DNA of 64,000 nucleotides from Girardinichthys multiradiatus (GCF_021462225.1 NC_061800.1:5032501-5096500); one strand, 5' to 3'; numbered from the stretch's first letter, positions 33,812 through 46,485 are shown. Notes: a model not told the origin generated them from the sequence alone. Made by a program: numbers and translations.

Positions 33812-36390
33812 CTCTACATCCTTTCACTCTGTTGTCAGCACCCATAAAATCAATAACAATTTCCTTTAGGGCTTGTTGGGAACAGGAAATGCTCCAATAC
33901 CTGTTTTCATGAGAATCTTATATGTAGATAATATAACAGTCATCTTCTCACCTTTAACCAAAAATCATATTTATATTGTAACCTATTTAGTTGCTACTTT
34001 ATTGTCCGTTAACTAGTAGCCAAAGTTAGATTTGTTCAAACTGTTATTTTCCATAAATATTTTTGAAATCATCCTCAGAACAAAGTATTTATATCATTTA
34101 CCATGAAGGTGTCCAGTGTTTTGGACAACCTACTTTTCAAGCGCGTTGATAATTTGATTATATCTACCTAAATTAGACCTTTAGCGTCCTTCCCCGTAAC
34201 CTCTACCCCCAATACTAGATAAATGTAATTTGCATATTCTATACAACCTTAATCATACCATTATTTAGTTATTTATTCCTGTTAAACATTTGATCACTAT
34301 AACCAGTCATTTTTCCCAATAAATTCATTTCCATTTTTTCCATCCTATGATTATTATTACTTTTTGTTTTTTCTGAAGTCTAAAGGTTAGTCAGACAAAC
34401 ATTTGAGACAAACATTGAAACAGAAATTTAGACAAACACTTAAGACACACAACACATGCCAGCTTCAGCCACCCCTCTTAAAGAAGATTGGGCAGCCAAA
34501 TCTTTTACGTTCAAATTATTCAACCAGAAACATATGGCAGAATGACAGGTTCTATTTGGTTCTGTTCCCATTCCAAAGAGAATTTAGATCCAATTTCACC
34601 TCAAAAAAAATGTATAAGAAATGTAAGTTTTCACCCTCTGAAACTAAAACCCAGAAAATTGTTCCAACTTGCGAGCATCTGAACACATCTAGGGAACACA
34701 GACATTAGAGAAAAACAAACCTGGTGCACTGTAAAATGTTCATTAGTTGTCTGAACACAACTATGAATCAAAACCCAAAACAAATAATGAGCTCACAGAA
34801 ACTAAAACATACCATTTGATCTATGAACCTTTCACTCATGTGGCCCATATCATTCATCATTCATACCTTGGGCCTTCATTCATTCCTCTCACATCCTTCT
34901 CAACCACACGTTTTCAACCCTAAACACAATCTTTCGATTCCTATTGTTCCTGAACCCCAGAGATCTTCTGTCCTAAGTAATAATGTGTCAATAGACCCAT
35001 TTGTCGGGCTGGTCCCATCCACCTTTTCAGGCCTTCCTCACCTAGGAGGAAAATAAATGTTTAGGGTTATCACTCACATCATCAGGCAAATATAGTGGGA
35101 CGACTCTTCATCAACCTTTCAAGAGAAATCAAGAGTGTTGTAACCGGCAATGCCTAAAAATAATTTGATCATACAGCCATCCCAGTACAACAAATTAACA
35201 CGAACAAGAAATCACAAACTCGGGTAGTGAAATCAGCATTTTTCTTTCTTTCACCATCTTCACTTCACAACACACAATCATATTGGTACATTGTTATTTC
35301 CATTATTATTTTATACAAAGAAGACAAAAATAAACGACATGGTAGTCTTGCTGTGTACCAGCTTATGAAGGAATAAAAGAAGATAAAAAGCAAATAGATT
35401 AGTTATAAACAGAATCATTTCGTTCAGAAAAAGGAAAGGATAGCCCACCTTTGTAGCACCTGGTGGTCTGACACAAGAACTATGGATACTTGGCCTCTTG
35501 TTACCCTTTTTGCAGCATCAAGTAGTGAAAGTTGAAAATTTATTTGTACTTCTGTCTACCACAATGAACCTATTTATGCATAAATAATGGCTGTGCCATC
35601 TAAACATTATAAGTTAGGTTTTAGTTAAGTTTTCACTCCAACTTTCCGTTCATTTTCTTATCATCATTCTATTCTTACCTCTGTTGTTTGATTTTCCGTA
35701 CCATTGTAATCTTTTTCCTCATGTACATTGCCTTGAGTGCCTTGTTGCTGAAAAGCGCTATATAAATAAACTTGACTTGACATAAATCGGTATGTATAAT
35801 CCACCTGGGATTTTATTGTTTTTAATTAAATCAACTATCATTTAACGCAACTCCCACTTTTGGTGAAAACCAAGTTTTAAACATAGGACAATAATTTTAA
35901 TCTTGTTAGAAGGCAATGGTAGGTTTATTCTTTTCAAATTATATAAAGTTAACAGAATTTTTCCTCCTACTATAAGTCTTAAATGAGTGAAAGTTTTTCC
36001 AATTTTAATCACTGCCATTATTTGTTGTACAGTTTTCAAAAAATCATCTTTTGGAGTCAGATAAAATCTGAGTCTAACTGGTCGAGCTAAAATCCTAAAT
36101 TTAATATTGTTTGAAGCCTGTTGTCTTAAAATTGTCACATTATCGTTCTGTAGCTCGTAAAAGAGTTTTCCACAACTGGTGCTGCCAATCCTAGAACGCG
36201 CTGATGTTATTTATGGCCATGCCACAGAAACTAATTTTCATCCTCTCAAATTTTTAAATACTCCGTATTTAGAAATACTTAATCCAATTTAATTCACAAT
36301 ATGGCCTGAGAAATACTGATCAGTTATCTTTTAGTGTTTTACATCAAGAATCAGGAAAAATTTGATGTTTTGCATTTCAGTTTAAAGCTA
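33812..36390. other. Intergenic or eroded ERV interior
   Basis: AT-rich, with no recognised gene. At about 35690-35780 the text GAAAAGCGCTATATAAATAA and ACTTGACTTGACA is a typical 3' tail of a fish LINE on the plus strand. The minus ORF 35842-36138 (98 residues, basic) has no recognisable domain; by position it could be decayed ERV interior. Confidence 0.4.
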
Positions 36391-37993
36391 CAGGTCCTTC
36401 TCAAAATATTAGCATATTGTGATAAAGTTCATTATTTTCCATAATGTAATGATGAAAATTTAACATTCATATATTTTAGATTCATTGCACACTAACTGAA
36501 ATATTTCAGGTCTTTTATTGTCTTAATACAGATGATTTTGGCATACAGCTCATGAAAACCCAAAATTCCTATCTCACAAAATTAGCATATCATTAAAAGG
36601 GTCTCTAAACGAGTTATGAACCTAATCATCTGAATCAACGAGTTAACTCTAAACACCTGCAAAAGATTCCTGAGGCCTTTAAAACTCCCAGCCTGGTTCA
36701 TCACTCAAAACCCCAATCATGGGTAAGACTGCCGACCTGACTGCTGTCCAGAAGGCCACTATTGACAATCTCAAGCAAGAGGGTAAGACACAGAAAGAAA
36801 TTTCCGAACGAATAGGCTGTTCCCAGAGTGCTGTATCAAGGCACCTCAGTGGGAAGTCTGTGGAAAGGAAAAAGTGTGGCAGAAAACGCTGCACAACGAG
36901 AAGAGGTGACCGGACCCTGAGGAAGATTGTGGAGAAGGGCCGATTCTAGACCTTGGGGGACCTGCGGAAGCAGTGGACTGAGTCTGGAGTAGAAACATCC
37001 AGAGCCACCGTGCACAGGCGTGTGCAGGAAATGGGCTACAGGTGCCGCATTCCCCAGGTCGAGCCACTTTTGAACCAGAAACAGCGGCAGAAGCGCCTGA
37101 CCTGGGCTACAGAGAAGCAGCAGTTGCTCAGTGGTCCAAAGTACTTTTTTCAGATGAAAGCAAATTCTGCATGTCATTCGGAAATCAAGGTGCCAGAGCC
37201 TGGAGGAAGACTGAGGAGAAGGAAATGCCAAAATGCCAGAAGTCCAGTGTCAAGTACCCACAGTCAGTGATGGTCTGGGGTGCCGTGTCAGCTGCTGGTG
37301 TTGGTCCACTGTGTTTTATCAAGGGCAGGGTCAATGCAGCTAGCTATCAGGAGATTTTGGAGCTCTTCATGTTTCCATCTGCTGAAAAGCTTTATGGAGA
37401 TGAAGATTTCATTTTTCAGCACGACCTGGCACCTGCTCACAGTGCCAAAACCACTGGTAAATGGTTTACTGACCATGGTATCACCGGGCTCAATTGGCCT
37501 GCCAACTCTCCTGACCTGAACCCCATAGAAAATCTGTGGGATATTGTGAAGAGAACGTTGAGAGACTCAAGACCCAACACTCTGGATGAGCTAAAGGCCG
37601 CTATCGAAGCATCCTGGGCCTCCATAAGACCTCAGCAGTGCCACAGGTTGATTGCCTCCATGCCACGCCGCATTGAAGCAGTCATTTCTGCAAAAGGATT
37701 CCCGACCAAGTATTGAGTGCATAACTGTACGTGATTATTTGAAGGTTGACGTTTTTTGTATTAAAAACACTTTTCTTTTATTGGTCGGATTAAATATGCT
37801 AATTTTGTGAGATAGGAATTTTGGGTTTTCATGAGCTGTATGCCAAAATCATCCGTATTAAGACAATAAAAGACCTAAAATATTTCAGTTAGTGTGCAAT
37901 GAATCTAAAATATATGAATGTTAAATTTTCATCATGACATTATGGAAAATAATGAACTTAATCACAATATGCTAATTTTTTGAGAAGGACCTG
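36391..37993 (+). mobile_element. Tc1-like DNA transposon, near-complete, ~205-bp inverted repeats
   Basis: 1603 bp bounded by TA on both sides (36389-36390 and 37994-37995). The ends are CAGGTCCTTCTC and its complement GAGAAGGACCTG. Inverted repeats run about 36391-36597 and 37795-37993 with few mismatches, making them long for Tc1. A single transposase gene lies between. The high inverted-repeat similarity and only one stop plus one indel make it one of the youngest DNA transposons here. Confidence 0.95.
36719..37716 (+). pseudogene. Tc1-like transposase, one stop and one frameshift
   Basis: Starts MGKTADLTAVQK with a paired-like helix-turn-helix (EISERIGCSQSAVSRHL), then an in-frame TAG at 36947-36949 and continuing frame with RATVHRRVQEMGYRC. 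Near 37120 an indel moves coding to a second frame that runs to the TGA at 37714. The catalytic triad is visible: SDESKF, QHDLAPAH and NPIENLW, with 34 residues between the second Asp and the Glu (DD34E). The family enzyme cuts and pastes the element at TA sites. The two lesions make it inactive as read. Confidence 0.92.
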
Positions 37994-40900
37994 TACATCA
38001 GCTTGGAATACTTTGCCTCACTTACTTAGCTGTATCACTATATCTATTTATATTTCTAAGTTGTCTTTACTTACTTTATTGTAAAACATCTTGCTCTTGC
38101 TTTCAGTAAGAACAAAGGTTAATTTATTCTGGACTTAATCCTCACAGATGTTAATAATCCTCAAGATGTTAATAAGACCTGTCACTACTGGTATTGTGTC
38201 ATGATAGTTAGGCTTAAATAAAGTCAAAATCAGGTCGAAGGACATTGGATCTTTCCTGCAAATGTTTCTGTTTAGCCATGATAAAGCTGCTGTCTTTTAA
38301 TCATCTGGTTCCATAACAATGTTTGTGGTATTCATCAGCAAGATTATAACGTCTCTGAATGTTCTATTCTAATCTAGCTTTATTTAGATCTATCTATATT
38401 TTCTAATGCAGTAAGTCCTTATTATATGGGGTCACTAGTTTGTATTAGTTGTTAATATTCTAATAATGCGAAGTGCTAATTTCATTAGCTCTAGTGCTTA
38501 TTTTAATCTCTTTCCATACCTCGATTGGTCTCTTATGTGTAGTGTAGGCATCAAAAAGGGTCAGAGTATTGTGTTCATTTAATTGTGAATGTAAGTATTG
38601 TGCCGTAAATGCCCTTTTTAAAAATCTGGTTCAATTACATTTAACTGTAACTGAGTCCTGTGGAAAAAACTCACTCCTCATCCGTTTAGAAGGCTTAATG
38701 AAATTGATGAACACAAAAAAGAAGAGCATGTTATGTCTTATAATCTTATTAAGTCTTGCTACGTTTTATAAACACCCTGTACAATTTCCCTTTTAATTAT
38801 ACTTTATTTCAAGTAATTAAAGTTTGTTTCAGTTAACTCAAGTTTTCTCCATTTCAGTCCAGTCCAGTAATTATGTTAAGGTGCATTTCATCTTGTGTTA
38901 AATTTGACTCTGATTTGATCATTCTGTGAACCTAGAAAAAGTCCAAACATCTGTTAAAATCATGTTTTGAGAGGAAAGATTGTCCCTTTCTGGCACCTTC
39001 CTTTGTTTCATCATAAATAACTGACCTAATATTGTTATGGTACTGTTCAGGATCAGACCTGCTCTTGTAGTCTCTAATTATTATTGTAGCAACCCTTAGG
39101 TGGCATATAGATAATACCTTATTTAATAAATGACACTGAGCATCAGACAGTTTAAAATGTTTTTACCCTTCAAGCAGGCGGTCCATGGCCTGGTCAGGAC
39201 TGGTTCCCCAGTTTACCTCTTGCTTGAACTGTTTCCCCAGACCTAAAAACTCAAAATTCCAATTAGTTTCATATCAGAAAACAATTTAAATTAAATGTAT
39301 ATTGCCACATATCCCTAGTTTTTTACATAACATGAAACAGACATTCATTTCACAAAAACAGACAAAATGGACAGACATTGGCCACATAAAAATTTGATTA
39401 CCCTGTAAATACCAAATTTTAGACTGGAACCATTTTGTGTCACTTAATGGTTAAAAATAATTTCTTACCATTTTCTGGTGACTCGACAATTATTTCGGGA
39501 CCCAAACAAGCTCCATCAAACTATTGTTTTAACTTGTTAAAAGCATCTTTGTGGGTGAAACTTGCTAATATGATTCTCGTCCCTGTCTCCAAGCATTGCT
39601 TGTAGACAAGAAGCAGGGAACTCATTTTCTAGTGATGTCTCAGTCATTCTCTCACTTCAAACACACGTTCACACACTCTGGCCAACCAGGCGGTTCAGCA
39701 CCGTTTCCTGGTCCAAATGAGAGCTTATTTCGTTGTCTCTCAGACACCAAAGCTTATTCACAGCAGAGTTTATTCAGTGAGCTAGGGTCTGTTAGTTTAG
39801 CATGTAGCAGTCAAAGTCCGTCAGTGTAATGTGTCCCCCGTCACTTCCGTCAGCTCACTCACACACATTCACACTGGCCTGTTGATGTTACACTTTTATC
39901 CAAAAAACATATTTATACAAAAAAGGAGCCAACAGCTTTTGAATTTTTCTTAAGGAACAATTATGAGAGCCATTTAAACTCAAGACCCCCTCTCAGCGGC
40001 ACTTTCGGGTTCTTTAAGAGAACCGCAGGACCTTGAAACCATGCTGAGGATGCGCATTGTTATCGAACATTTTAGTGCCTTGCTTGATTTGCTCCTTGAT
40101 ACTCTACAGGAACTGACAAAAGTATTAGAACCCCTCAGTGTTGTTCCATTTTTCTCTTGTTTAGTCTTAGAATAATGGTTTCTCAGCCATTTGCTTGTAC
40201 CAGTGTGAGATAATATGTATGCCACACTGTTAAGATTATGTCTAGGACAACAGGTTTCTCTCTCTGTTTCTCTCTGTCTCTGGGTCTCATGAGAATTACC
40301 TTGAAAACTGTTGTAGCTCATAAGGAGAACCTTTTCTTTGTCTAGTCAGAATGATTTGGCAGCACTACTGAGAGCATCTCCAATGCTGTAAAAAATCCTT
40401 CTCTCTTGCAAGATTATAATAAAGCTGATTCTGAGTGACAATCATTGGTCTCTGTCTTGGTAAAAACAAATTTTTCTACAACAGCATCTATCTCTGCATG
40501 TTTACTCACAAGGAAGTAAGCAGCTTTAAGGACTTTTAAGAAGTCCAAGGAGCTATTGAAACCTAATACTTCCCCTCGGCAGTATCTTACAGACTTCTTT
40601 AACAAGGTCCTGGACCCAACAAACCTTAGCCGAGTTTTTGCGTGCCTCATTCAGGAAGGTCGTTTTTATATTGCGTGCGAGGGAAAACTATCTCACCTTG
40701 CATGCAATAAAGGAACTTCAAACCTACTTCCCTTAGACGTTAGCTATCGTTTAGAAGATTGTACCTTTCTTCCCGGGCTGACACTGTTAAAGTCGCACCA
40801 CTTATTAACGCCTCTTATCACTTATTAATGCGTATGCAACAATTATTCTGAACCATTTCTCTGCCTCCACGAATTACAAAAACAGCTCACTCAGAACTAA

Positions 40901-41038
40901 CAACACAGCCAGAGTGTTTTTACAGGAAAAACACTGGAGATTTTTTAATAGGAATCTCCCTACCTTTTATTTTGCGGCCGCTGCTTTGATGTTTTGTCCT
41001 TCTGTGGCAGCCCTATCCAAAAGTGGTTTTCGCTTCGC
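37994..41038. other. Intergenic, unassigned
   Basis: No gene recognised. Around 40330-40485 the plus strand has AATAAAGCTGATTCTGAGTG followed by a CTGTCTTGGT run that could be an LTR or LINE 3' end. The ORFs at 39596-39829 and 40556-40828 have no recognisable domains. Confidence 0.35.
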
Positions 41039-41367
41039 TGCAATGGATGTGCACTCCCTCAGTGATTGTCAGTAGACTATATGTCACCATTGTGGTGTCT
41101 ATCTGGTAAGTTGTGTAGTAGCGGGTGTCCATCCTTAATCTAAGAGTGCCGTGGTTTCTAATCAAACCAGTTGCTCCACTATTAACCCCAGTGCCCGAGC
41201 CTCTGGTCGTTCATGACAAACCATGGGCCATTTATCCTTGTACTGTGTCGATGAGCATTCTTATCCTATTCTAACAAAAGGGAAACATTAGAACTTATAC
41301 TTTATATCACTGTAGTATAAATGGGAAAAACAGCGACAAGTCATATTAATAAAGGTTATTCCTAACA
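41039..41367 (-). mobile_element. Partial LTR, U3 part, matching 32545-32853
   Basis: Direct repeat of 32545-32853 with scattered substitutions and an extra segment near 41290. It ends CCTAACA like the other copy. It is not followed by a polypurine tract, as expected if this is the 5' LTR of the minus-strand element; the rest of the LTR (R-U5) is missing on its left side. It may be the 5' partner of 32250-32853 or an independent solo fragment. Confidence 0.55.
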
Positions 41368-42030
41368 CTACCTTGGAAGTAACCATGGTTGACAAAAAAA
41401 AGGTTTATTTTTTTCTGCAGTGCTCCTTTTCAAATCAACTATTTTGCTCCTTTAGTTCAATCAGAATAGCAGAGATCAGCTACCCTATCATTAACACGTC
41501 CCCCTGAGCAAACAATATGATCATTGGAATGATGGTTTAGATCAATGTCTGGCACCACAAAACAGGGCAAAGGAGTAAGTTATGGAAATGTTCCTTAATT
41601 TCCATTGACCTCATCTGGTCACTCTTCATAGTTCCTGGAATAAAAACAGTCTCACCATTAAATCTGTAGAAGTAAAGATGGTGAAAAAAAATTTCTGTGA
41701 GGCTAAAAATTTTTGGACATGACTGTTTGATAATTGTTTAAATGTTTATAAAATAAAGTTTGTATGAAAGGCTTTGGAAGTTTTGAGACTGGAGTTATGT
41801 AAAGAGGGCAGATAATCGCTTGGTCTGGACACTGTACGGATGTTTTTTTTCTCCACAGACAGTAGTAAAAAAAAAAGGGGCGCTACTAATTTTTCCAACT
41901 TGAGATACATCTCTTACATCTCTGTAAATTTGGAGTAAGAAAACAGTTCAGTCTTAAAATGTAGATTGTACAGCTTTGTTAGACTGATTGGAGAAACAGA
42001 TGAATTAATATTCACTAAGCATTGTTTTCA
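41368..42030. other. Intergenic, nothing recognised
   Basis: AT-rich sequence with poly(A) runs; no ORF or repeat family identified. Confidence 0.35.
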
Positions 42031-42480
42031 ATTCAGTTCAATTCAGTTTATTTAGATAGCGCCAATTCACAACACATTTTGTCTCAAGGCACTTTACAAA
42101 GTCAATTCAATCAAATCATAAAAATTTAAAGTTGGGCACATACATGCCAATTAATCCTAACTATGAAACAGTGCAGTCAGATTCAGTTTAGAAGATTTTC
42201 TGTCTAAGGAAACCCAGGAGATTTCATCGTCAGTGACTTGCAGCATTCACTCCTCCTGGATGAGCATGTAGAGACTGGACAGTTGCTTGACTTGTGTCGT
42301 TGACTTTGCAGCAATCCCTCATACTGAGCATGCATGTAGTGACAGTGGAGAGGAAAACTTCCTTTTAACAGGAAGAAACATCCAGCAGAACGAGGCTCAG
42401 TGTGAGCCATCTGCCTCGACCGAATGGGGGTTTGAGAGAACAGAGTAGAGACAAAAAAAGAACATAGCATGGATCAATGA
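42031..42480 (-). mobile_element. LINE 3' end (minus strand), distal part
   Basis: The left end TTCAGTTCAATTCAGTTTAT, read on the minus strand, is the typical fish LINE tail; next to it lies a GCGCCAATTCACAACAC block. Orientation and position suggest it is the 3' part of the LINE whose reverse transcriptase lies at 43095-44130, the two being separated by another LINE fragment. Confidence 0.55.
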
Positions 42481-42489
42481 GTACTTTCT

Positions 42490-43035
42490 ATAGGTAACTC
42501 AGGAAGTTCAACCTTCCACAGGAGCTGCTGGTCATCTTCTACACTGCCATCATTCAATCTGTCCTGTCTTCATCCATCTCAGTGTGGTTTGGCTCATCCA
42601 CAAAACAGGACAGGTCCAGACTGCAACGAATAATCAGGACTGCAGAGAGAATAATCAGGGCTTACCTTCCCTCCATCCAGGACTTATACAGGTCTAGGGT
42701 CAGGAAAAGAGCTGCTAAAATCTCTGCAGACCCCACACACCCTGCACATAAACTGTTTAGAGCTTTACCTTCAGGCCGCCGTTACTGAGCACTGTTCACT
42801 AAAACCAGCCGCCACAGAGACAGTTTCTTCCCCCAGGCTGTTTCTCTGTTGAACATTCAATAGAGTACAAAACAACAGCACACAGATGTTGCAAATGCAC
42901 CTTTTTATTATATATGTGTATATTGTACATTGTAAATATGTATATTCTGTAATACAAAAACAAAACCAAAGAGCAAAGTGTATCGGAGTCAAATTCCTTG
43001 TTTGTATGTATGAACTTGGCAATAAAGCTGATTCT
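42490..43035 (+). mobile_element. Non-LTR retrotransposon 3' end inserted in another LINE
   Basis: The plus strand encodes the C-terminal end of a LINE ORF2: LRKFNLPQELLVIFYTAII, SISVWFGSSTKQDRSRLQ, LPSIQDLYRSRVRKRAAKI and HKLFRALPSGRRY. A 3'UTR follows, ending GGCAATAAAGCTGATTCTGA. It is 5'-truncated. It sits between two parts of a minus-strand LINE, suggesting nesting. Confidence 0.7.
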
Positions 43036-43094
43036 GATCTTTTCGTGGTACGTAGTACCAGACCGTACTGGCTCACTTTCACCCCTGACCATTA

Positions 43095-44130
43095 GTGACT
43101 TTCACTAGTGCTGTTTCAGTGCTATGATGAGCCCTAAAACCTGACTAAAACTCTTCAAGCAGATCATTACTATGTAAATGCTCACATACTTGATTAGCAA
43201 CTATTTTCTCAAGAATTTTAGATAAAAACGGAAGATTGGATATAGGTCTGTAATTTATTAAATCATCTTGATCAAGCAAAGGTTTCTTAAGTAAAGGTTT
43301 AATTACAGCTACCTTAAAAGCCTGTGGTACATATCCATTTACAAAAGATAGATTAATCATATCTAAAATGGGGCTGGTAATCAGAGGGAACACTTCCTTA
43401 AATAATTTGGTTGGGATTGGGTCTAACATACAAGATGAAGGTTTAGATGAAGCTAATATTTTTGATAACTCAGGACGCTCCACTGGATCAGAACAGTCCA
43501 AACACAAATCAGGTTCTACAATTACCTCGAATGCTGTCTCACTTACTGAGGGTGAAGTAATCATGTTCGGGAGTATCCCAATGATTTTATTTTCAATAGA
43601 ATCAATTTTATTTAAGAAGAATCCCATAAAGGCATTACCGCTGAGAGCTCGGGAAATGGATGGCTCAACAGAGCTATGACTCTGTGTTAGTTTAGCAACT
43701 GTACTAAAGAGAAACCTAGGATTATTCTTATTCTCTTCTATAAATGATGAAAAATAAGCTGTAGGAATCCTCTAGGTGTCTAGAGCGCAATTTTCTCTCC
43801 AATTCTCTAACGTTGTGTTGTAAAGTAAGCAGCTCTGAATTAAACCAGGGAGCCAGCCTCCTATGAATAATTACCTTCTTTTTCAGGGGGGCTGCATTGT
43901 CTAATGAATCACGCAATGATGAAGTAACACTATGAACAAGATAATCAATTTGTGAAGGGGAAGAAACCAAATTATTGCGCTCATCTGTGTTTTTCTGTGA
44001 TAATGAGGAAATTAAAAATGGAACAGATTCTTTAAAGGTTGTTACAGCATTGTCTGATAATGATCTACTATAATGAAATGTTCTTTCAGGTGTGAAGAAC
44101 TCAGTTAAATTAAACTCAAAGGTTATTAAA
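43095..44130 (-). pseudogene. L2-like LINE reverse transcriptase, N-terminal part
   Basis: The minus strand shows, from 43970 down, a linker (IHRRLAPWFNSELLTLQ), then after a frameshift the start of the RT domain: MLDPIPTKLFKEVFPL, VAVIKPLLKKPLLDQDDL, NYRPISNLPFLSKILEKIV and LHSNDLLEEF, followed in another frame by HHSTET-like text near 43110. These are L2/CR1-group motifs. Truncated and frameshifted. Confidence 0.8.
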
Positions 44131-44890
44131 AAAATGGTCAGAAAGGATAGGGTTTATTTTATTGTTGTTTAGCTGTAGAATTTCTGTAGAATTTTTGATT
44201 CTCCATTGTTTGGAAATATACCTACATCCCTTCCCAGACTGCACAACCAACATTTACATATGGGGCCCAGATGGGTAAAATGATTGCCAATATGGGTTTG
44301 ATGTAGGACAGTATTTTCCCAATACCCAGAGAGGATCTAGAAAGTGTGCTCAGTAGAGTTTCCCAGTATAGGTTATACCTAGTCAATGCAAGTGTGTTAC
44401 ATTAAAGAAGGCCATCTATCCAGCCAATGCAAAATCTATAGGGGCCCAGGTACATGTTTGCTGTGTGATGGACAGCCCCTCGTGGTCAAAATGACAGTAC
44501 TTCCAATCCTGGATTATGCGACGTAATCTACATCTTCATTTAGCACTCATCACTGTCATCTCTACTCCTCGTTGAGTTAGGCTCTGTGTTATCGTAGGTT
44601 AATCCACTGGTACTTGTTCATTTATAAAATGTCATCATCTTTCTCAGATTTTGTATATTTTATGTTTTTCTTTTCTTTACACGTTGCTGCCTTGCATCCT
44701 GCCTCTTGGAATTCGTTCTCAAATGAACTTCCTGGTTAAATAAAGGTAAAATAACATAAAAAATAAATAAAATAAAACATTTTTCTGCCCATCTTTGTGT
44801 CACACACCAGATCAATCCCGAATAACAAACTTTCAGAACATTTATTGAGGTGGTCCCACTTAATGGTGATCAGTTAAACCTGCCACAACT
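44131..44890. other. Intergenic with LINE-type tail
   Basis: At about 44690-44770, GAACTTCCTGGTTAAATAAA followed by an AAATAAATAAA tail is a common fish LINE/SINE 3' end (plus strand). The segment 44200-44480 has repeat-like text that I cannot assign. Confidence 0.4.
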
Positions 44891-44892
44891 AA

Positions 44893-44942
44893 CACATTAT
44901 TATTGTTATTGTTATTATTGTTATTATTATTATTATTATTAC
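44893..44942. repeat. (ATT)n microsatellite
   Basis: Trinucleotide tract TTATTATTGTTATT... just upstream of the RIF1 promoter region; it generates an artefactual poly-Asn in a minus-strand ORF. Confidence 0.9.
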
Positions 44943-44984
44943 TTTTTAAGGTAAAATAGGCGGTCCTGCAACTGACGCAGGGAG

Positions 44985-45720
44985 GGTCAAAGGTAATCAC
45001 GTACGTAACGCGTGGTGGTTTGGCGCCAGCAGATTTCGCGGGGCATCCCCAGCACAGTGAGGTGAACAGCATAAGCACTAAACAGAAATAATCCCAGTTA
45101 CCGGCTGCATCGACAGGTCCAGGCGGCCGAGTCCGGAGTGAGGTGACGGTAGAGAGAGCAGTAGTCCAGCGCAGGGAAGTGAAGCGTCTCTGGGCTTTCA
45201 TGGTGGGTCCTTATCACATCTGACAAGTAGGAGGAGAGCACACAGAGTCGGTGTGGTGGCCAGCAGTGGTAGCAGGCAGAGTCGTGTTCCTCAGGTGAAT
45301 GTAAAAATGTTTGCTTGTTGCTGGGTGTATTAAACTCCTCGCTGCGGGCAGATGAGCTGGCTGTAGAACCCCTCGGTGGGGCTGAAATCAGCAGCTCCTA
45401 GCTGGAGGAAGTGCATGTAGTCTGCTAGCAAGGCTAACTTGTGGCAGCTAGTTAGCAGGCGGGCAGCAGATTTTGGTGAAAACATTGTCAGTTTTCACCT
45501 CAGATATGCGCTGATATACGGGCCTGTTGTTTTAGCTTGTGTCCACGCGTGTTTGTCAACTTTAACCGTGATGTTTGTGTGTCCTGTCTGCAGCTGTGGG
45601 GACTGGAGGGTGACGTAGCTGGGCGCACGGCTGTGTGAGGTAAGGACCGGCGGCTGGTTGGGAATCCAGACAGTATCTCTGTGAACGTAGCCTGTAGAAA
45701 CAAAGCGTGCAGCCTCCAGC
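44985..45720 (+). promoter_or_regulatory. RIF1: RIF1 promoter / CpG-rich region
   Basis: Locally GC- and CpG-rich against an AT-rich background, immediately before the inferred RIF1 5'UTR exons. It contains two tandem E2F-type sites, TTTGGCGCC (45019-45027) and TTTCGCGGG (45034-45042). No TATA box, as expected for a housekeeping or cell-cycle gene. The exact start site is not visible. Confidence 0.6.
45594..45639 (+). other. RIF1: Candidate RIF1 5'UTR exon
   Basis: A 46-base segment between a good acceptor (CTGTCTGCAG) and a good donor (GAGGTAAGG) inside the CpG-rich region; non-coding. Alternatively it is the end of a longer first exon. Confidence 0.4.
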
Positions 45721-46485
45721 TGCAGCTAGCCGGTTAAAGGGTCAGCATTTAGAACGTCTTCAACAAACATTTCTATTTAGGACAACAGCATGTGTGCAGA
45801 TGGAAGAAGTAGAACAATTGGAACTGTAAACTTTTGCTGGGGTTTGTTACTATTAAAACTGAAATGAGTTGATGAGTCATTTTCTAAATGATACCTACCT
45901 AATGTGTTTTTCCAAAATCAGTTGAAAGAAACATTTTCTTATGTTAATTTTCTCCCTCAATGTAAAATCCTCCTTGAAGTCTTTTTGTGATTCTTATTTT
46001 CCTTATTTTTGTTTTATTTTTCAAAAGCAAAAAAAATCACAAGCTGGCTTCTAGAAGAAGATAACACTTCAGGACATCTGTTAATAGTGAAACGCTCCCT
46101 ACAAATACAGCTTCAATCCCAAACAATAAGTTTATTATTATGAATCAGGTTTATTGATGCAACTAATAAAGATATTTTTTAATGTGTGAATGGAAAGAGG
46201 GAATGTTTAAAGACCTCGATTTACAAATGCTGCTTCTGGCCACACAGAAAACAATGAAAAACCTACATTTTGGGGGCAGCTTAGTCTTGAAACGCTCTCA
46301 TCTAAGTACAATTTGTAAAAATGGGTCAAATGTTCCAGTTTCATCATTGCTACATACTGACTACAAATCCTCAATCTGGCTCAGGTCTAGTTGGATCTAC
46401 AGGGAGAAGCTGCCGAGCTCATCCTACTGACCCTTTCTTCGCATAAATCATTCTAACATGCTCACCTGCTCTCTGAAATCTTCAG
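45640..46485. other. RIF1 5'UTR intron
   Basis: AT-rich; no gene. Ends at the acceptor AATCTTCAG at 46485. Confidence 0.4.

Noticed and set aside
44860..45201. Minus-strand 113-codon ORF with a hydrophobic stretch, possible divergent gene at the RIF1 promoter
   Set aside because: Its end is poly-Asn from the ATT microsatellite, and the rest is the reverse of the CpG-rich promoter; no homology recognised.
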